Part shown: in pieces, positions 59,099-64,000 of the stretch
How positions within the stretch are numbered: the stretch's first letter is position 1
Layout of the letters: the number at the start of each line of letters is the position of its first letter
Assembly (NCBI RefSeq): GCF_963675165.1
Contig: NC_087386.1
Location: 5,653,566-5,717,565, forward strand
Reading direction: 5' to 3'
Source: Halichondria panicea
Taxonomy: Eukaryota > Porifera > Demospongiae > Suberitida > Halichondriidae
Length of the DNA stretch: 64,000 nucleotides
Notes under the pieces: generated by a model
The model's input: only the letters and a program-made list of their open reading frames with translations
Databases searched by the model: none
What the model was told of the DNA's origin: nothing
Position numbers and translations under genes: made by a program

Positions 59099-59171
59099 TG
59101 AACCTATACTCTACACCATGCAGTACATCTCAAGACTACCCTCTCTCAATGACAATTTGGGGTTGGACGTG
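59099..59171 (+). pseudogene. Inverted relic of COLGALT exon 7 (copy 4)
   Basis: Third plus-strand relic, QYISRLPSLNDNLGLDV, with acceptor CACACACAG kept and the donor ruined (GTGATAAG). Nearly identical to 45960-46032. Confidence 0.7.
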
Positions 59172-59484
59172 ATAAGCCACTATCTAAAACCTTACTCCAT
59201 ACGATGTATAATTATTAATTTTCTCTCACCTTCCATCGACAGCATCAAAGAGGGTGTAGTTGAAGTTGAGCTCGTCCAGGCTTAAAATCATCCGGTTCCT
59301 TTTTTCTGGCCTCCGTACTAGCCCAATCATGAACACCTACCAAATAATTTATTGTTTGGAAATTATCAGTGAACTTTTATGATTTCCGTACACATACAAC
59401 ATAACTGTAATAGTAGAGACAGCTTACCGCGTCCAACCCCAAGTTGTTCTTGACAGGGGGTGGTCTGGAGATGTACTGACTGTA

Positions 59485-61835
59485 CAGTATAGGGGGTGGT
59501 CCACTGTGTGGGGGGAGACAACACACACACTAATGCAGTATAGGGGGGTGGTCCACTGTGTGGGGGGAGACAACACACACACTAATGCAGTATAGGGGGG
59601 TGGTCCACTGTGTGGGGGGAGACAACACGCACACTAATGCAGTATAGGGGGTGGTCCACTGTGTGGGGGGAGACAACACGCACACTAATGCAGTATAGGG
59701 GGGTGGTCCACCGTGTGGGGGGAGACAACACTCACACTAATGCAGTATAGGGGGGTGGTCCACTGTGTGAGGGGAGACAACACGCACACTAATGCAGTAT
59801 AGGGGGGTGGTCCACTGTGTGGGGGGAGACAACACACACACTAATGCAGTATAGGGGGGTGGTCCACTGTGTGGGGGGAGACAACACGCACACTAATGCA
59901 GTATAGGGGGGTGGTCCACCGTGTGGGGGGAGACAACACACACACTAATGCGGTATAGGGGGGTGGTCCACCGTGTGGGGGGAGACAACACACACACTAA
60001 TGCAGTATAGGGGGTGGTCCACTGTGTGGGGGGACACAAGACAAACACTAATGCAGTATAGGGGGTGGTCCACCGTGTGGGGGGGAGACAACACACACAC
60101 TAATGCGGTATAGGGGGGTGGTCCACTGTGTGGGGGGAGACAACACACACACTAATGCAGTATAGGGGGGTGGTCCACTGTGTGGGGGGAGACAACACAC
60201 ACACTAATGCAGTATAGGGGGGTGGTCCACTGTGTGGGGGGAGACAACACGCACACTAATGCAGTATAGGGGGGTGGTCCACCGTGTGGGGGGAGACAAC
60301 ACACACACTAATGCGGTATAGGGGGGTGGTCCACTGTGTGGGGGGAGACAACACACACACTAATGCAGTATAGGGGGTGGTCCACTGTGTGGGGGGACAC
60401 AAGACAAACACTAATGCAGTATAGGGGGGTGGTCCACTGTGTGGGGGGAGACAACACACACTAATGCAGTATAGGGGGGTGGTCCACTGTGTGGGGGGGA
60501 GACAACACGCACACTAATGCAGTATAGGGGGTGGTCCACTGTGTGGGGGGACACAAGACAAACACTAATGCAGTATAGGGGGGTGGTCCACTGTGTGGGG
60601 GGAGACAACACACACTAATGCAGTATAGGGGGGTGGTCCACTGTGTGGGGGGAGACAACACACACTAATGCAGTATAGGGGGGTGGTCCACTGTGTGGGG
60701 GGGAGACAACACGCACACTAATGCAGTATAGGGGGGTGGTCCACCGTGTGGGGGGAGACAACACTCACACTAATGCAGTATAGGGGGGTGGTCCACTGTG
60801 TGGGGGACGCACACTAATGCAGTATAGGGGGGTGGTCCACTGTGTGGGGGGAGACAACACACACACTAATGCAGTATAGGGGGGTGGTCCACTGTGTGGG
60901 GGGAGGCAACACGCACACTAATGCAGTATAGGGGGGTGGTCCACTGTGTGGGGGGAGACAACACACACACTAATGCAGTATAGGGGGGTGGTCCACTGTG
61001 TAGGGGACGCACACTAATGCAGTATAGGGGGGTGGTCCACTGTGTGGGGGGAGACAACACACACACTAATGCAGTATAGGGGGGTGGTCCACTGTGTGGG
61101 GGGAGACAACACACACACTAATGCAGTATAGGGGGGTGGTCCACTGTGTGGGGGGAGACAACACGCACACTAATGCAGTATAGGGGGGTGGTCCACTGTG
61201 TGGGGGGAGACAACACACACACTAATGCAGTATAGGGGGGTGGTCCACTGTGTGGGGGGAGACAACACACACACTAATGCAGTATAGGGGGGTGGTCCAC
61301 TGTGTGGGGGGAGGCAACACACACACTAATGCAGTATAGGGGGGTGGTCCACTGTGTGGGGGGAGACAACACACACACTATTGCAGTATAGGGGGGTGGT
61401 CCACTGTGTGGGGGGAGACAACACACACACTAATGCAGTATAGGGGGGTGGTCCACTGTGTGGGGGGAGACAACACACACACTAATGCAGTATAGGGGGG
61501 TGGTCCACTGTGTGGGGGGAGACAACACACACACTAATGCAGTATAGGGGGGTGGTCCACTGTGTGGGGGGAGGCAACACGCACACTAATGCAGTATAGG
61601 GGGGTGGTCCACTGTGTGGGGGGAGACAACACACACACTATTGCAGTATAGGGGGGTGGTCCACTGTGTGGGGGACGCACACTAATGCAGTATAGGGGGG
61701 TGGTCCACTGTGTGGGGGACGCACACTAATGCAGTATAGGGGGGTGGTCCACTGTGTGGCGGGAGACAACACACACACACTAATGCAGTATAGGGGGTGG
61801 TCCACTGTGTGGGGGGAGACAACACACACACTAAT
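59485..61835. repeat. 52-bp minisatellite, array 4 (about 45 units)
   Basis: About 2.35 kb. Variant units include one with ACACAAGACAAACACTAATG (seen at about 60033, 60396 and 60550), short units lacking GAGACAACAC, and TTGCAG for ATGCAG at about 61380 and 61641. The recurrence of rare variants at set spacing again points to block duplication within the array. Ends ACTAATGGATACACAGTC, as arrays 1 and 2 do. Confidence 0.96.
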
Positions 61836-62580
61836 GGATACACAGTCAAGGATGTTATGGGAACACTATTAAAAGAGCCCCTCTATTATGACCTGCACTA
61901 ATTATACCCGCCCACACACATTGTTCACAGCAACAATGGAGCTACATCAGCACACACTGAGATGGCTACTGACTATACTAACAAAGAGCAGATGACACCG
62001 CAGCCTTAAGGGGGAGAGGCTTACCAAGGTTTTCGTGGTCCAGGCTCTCATAGTCCTCTGGTTTGACCATGAACCCAAACACCTCGGTGTTCAGAATGTG
62101 CATAGGCAGATCTACAGTGGAGGGAAGGGGACAATTCAAACTTGTTCTACATGTACATACCTGTACTATAATAAAGTGCACAGGTCAGCAAATAATGTAT
62201 TCAGTGCAAGCCTCGTACATATAGACAAGTTATCCCCTCCCTATGGACTGTACACGCACTGACTTACCTTTGCTGATCCATCAGAATCCGTAGTGTCCTG
62301 TTGTTCACCAGAAAGTTGTCACAGTCTAGCCGCTGGATAAACAACAATTGTATAGTTAATCTGAGCTAGATACTGTGGATACCAAAATTGCAATAACTAA
62401 AACTGTATCTACTACTGTCTTGGGCAGACTAACAGTGGTTGAAATAAAGAGGTGGCCTGCTAACACAGGTCCAAACACATGCTATGGAGACTTTGGGCCT
62501 CATTAACCTGGCTGTATTATAGAGGGTGACCTGCTTACAGGGTGACCACTATAGACAGCTTTCACTGTATCATAATGGCA

Positions 62581-63293
62581 CAGTGCATCCAGCTTAGAGA
62601 GTAGATTACCACAAATTTGTGAGTAGCTGTACTTAAATGTAAATCTCTTTTGATTGGAACCTTTCTAAGAAATTGTGCTGATACCAATGTGTAGGTGAAT
62701 GACCAAGCTACAACATACTCAAAAATGTTTCCATGGAAACATAAGGTGGTGGGTTTGTGGTGATTAATAGAACAACAACAAATTGTTATAGTGGGTAATC
62801 GTAATAAAGTAATTAAGTTTGTGGTTGATAAAGCGGCATTGGTTTGTGGTTTGCAGCTGCTGATGTCATCAAAACAGAGTAAATTATGTAGCTTTTCAGT
62901 GTTATCTCAACAATGGGATATAGGATGTTCTTGGTATCAAAATGTAGCCCATTTATCTGTTAACTTACTACAAAAATTTGAAAGCTAAGCTATTAATTTG
63001 TCAGAAGTTATTACTCTAACCAAAAGTGTACCTGAAAACCAGTAAATCATGAATTATAGACACTGTGAACATTTGTAACACCCATAAAGGGATGGCCAGG
63101 ATACCTAAACCATTGAACAATTGTGTGATGAAGTCTAGGACCTTAGCTGTACAAGATTACTGTTTTCATGGTCATTCACCTACACATTGGTATCAACACC
63201 ATTTCTTAGAAATGTTCCGATCAAAAGATATTTACATTTAAGTACAGCTACCCACAAATTTGTGGTAATCTACTCTCTAAGCTGGATGCACTG
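62581..63293. mobile_element. 713-bp element with about 125-bp terminal inverted repeats
   Basis: The left arm starts CAGTGCATCCAGCTTAGAGA and the right arm ends TCTCTAAGCTGGATGCACTG. The arms pair over roughly 62581-62705 and 63170-63293. COLGALT copy 1 has the empty site near 18916 (ATAATGGTACGTCTAGAG). No transposase is recognised, so this is a foldback-type or MITE-like element. Confidence 0.8.
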
Positions 63294-63489
63294 CGTCTAG
63301 AGAGAGCCTTGCTAGGTCGTTACAATAGATGGGCCGGGAATGAGGCTAGAGATGGCCACACTGATAACTCACAAAGAGGTAGTCTGCCCCTGAACGCCTG
63401 GCCGCCTCCAGACCCTCCTGTCTCAGCTGGGCAACATGGACGAACCTCTCGTCATGCTCCTCGAAGGGGTCAAGGTTCGGATACAGCCA

Positions 63490-63875
63490 GGGGGTTGGAC
63501 CAACACGTAGCGATTCAACTCCCCAATCGTGCACACCATCTGCACAGTGGGGGAGTAAGTGGATATAAATGAAGTGATGTCACCCGTACACAGTGATACA
63601 TAGCTCAAGTTGTGTAGTGAAAGCAAAGGCAAGAATAGCTGAAAGCATAACAACACGTACAGTCTATCTAAGACATGTAAGTGGGTCAGCCCCAGTCAAT
63701 TAGCCAACTCACAGTGCAGTTGTACTTTGCACTATCGGTCCAAAAGTGTTTGGGAGAAAACTTTTTCGTAATGACGAAAGTGGCTCCTGTGAAGATCATA
63801 GGCCCTCCACCGTGTGCGAGGCCGTGGGAATGGTAGAGGGGCAGGACAGATTACACACAGTCACTGTCAGTCACT
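63490..63875 (-). pseudogene. SLC27A-type acyl-CoA synthetase fragment 2
   Basis: Two exon pieces: 63713 to about 63875 (SVLPLYHSHGLAHGGGPMIF, then ATFVITKKFSPKHFWTDSAK and YNC, with a donor after YNCT), and about 63490-63539 (MVCTIGELNRYVLVQP). The first piece keeps codons that fragment 1 has lost, so the two copies degraded independently. The second piece is cut at about 63489 by the fusion to COLGALT exon 2. Sequence from 63876 to 64000 shows only a short GT run. Confidence 0.75.
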
Positions 63876-64000
63876 CCTCCGGCAATCACAAAGAAAGTAG
63901 GAGAACGAAACAATCTGTGAGAGAGAGGGACGGGATTAGTACACTCTGATACTCAAGGTGTGTGTGTGTGAGGTATCTAGTGGTGGGGTAGCTGAGATAA

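Larger units (their letters stand above)
58822..63489 (-). pseudogene. COLGALT copy 4, fragment fused to SLC27A sequence
   Basis: Exons homologous to 2 (63373 to about 63489, 5' part missing), 3 (62268-62332), 6 (62025-62111), 7 (59428-59503), 8 (59230-59336) and 9 (58822-58954). Exon 6 has a 30-bp in-frame deletion; exon 7 is 76 bp instead of 77 (five Gs instead of six), a frameshift. Exons 1, 4, 5 and 10-13 are missing. A 713-bp TIR element sits between exons 3 and 2. At about 63489 exon 2 runs directly into SLC27A-like exon sequence. Confidence 0.88.

Noticed and set aside
1-64000. tRNA, rRNA, viral or retroviral genes
   Set aside because: None seen by eye; no reverse transcriptase, integrase or capsid motifs among the translated frames. 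A covariance-model search could still find a small RNA that I missed.

Overview
The window is nuclear DNA of an early-branching animal, most likely a demosponge. Genes are split by short GT-AG introns, many of them 50-400 bp. The first 20 kb holds recognisable animal genes (UBR4, TMEM237, LDHD, COLGALT). The rest is a local expansion of kinase-ankyrin genes of a kind that sponges carry in large numbers. The species is an inference; the gene identities rest on protein motifs, exon phases and total coding lengths that I worked out by hand. Layout, left part: 1-7186 (minus) is the 5' portion of UBR4, 17 exons in consistent phase, running off the left edge. It is head-to-head, 160 bp apart, with TMEM237 (7347-10544, plus, 11 exons, 469 codons). 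TMEM237 converges on LDHD (10775-14157, minus, 12 exons, 481 codons). Then comes an intact procollagen galactosyltransferase gene (COLGALT copy 1, 14308-19623, minus, 13 exons, 616 codons). Layout, right part: from about 15 kb onward the window is a degenerate tandem triplication of the block COLGALT(-) / kinase-ankyrin(+) / ACBD6 tail(-). The three kinase-ankyrin genes (19863-27260, 36933-45126, 50400-58269) all look coding-competent: one kinase domain, then 10-11 ankyrin repeats, nearly every repeat on its own 99-bp phase-0 exon. The three extra COLGALT copies (28289-36737, 45682-47653, 58822-63489) have lost exons, carry frameshifts and are pseudogenes. ACBD6 pieces and two broken SLC27A-type acyl-CoA synthetase pieces are spliced into the block boundaries. 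Main findings: (1) a 52-bp minisatellite in COLGALT intron 6 (about 3, 91, 15 and 45 units in the four copies) whose unit is built from the exon 7 splice acceptor and the first codons of exon 7, so each array is a tandem series of potential 3' splice sites. (2) A lineage-specific intron in the third kinase gene, present in neither sister gene and flanked by a 9-10 bp duplication that supplies both splice sites; this is a young intron born by insertion, and it contains a TAA-flanked MITE that itself holds a third element. (3) Several TIR element families with empty sites available in the paralogous blocks. No bacterial, CRISPR or viral system is present.
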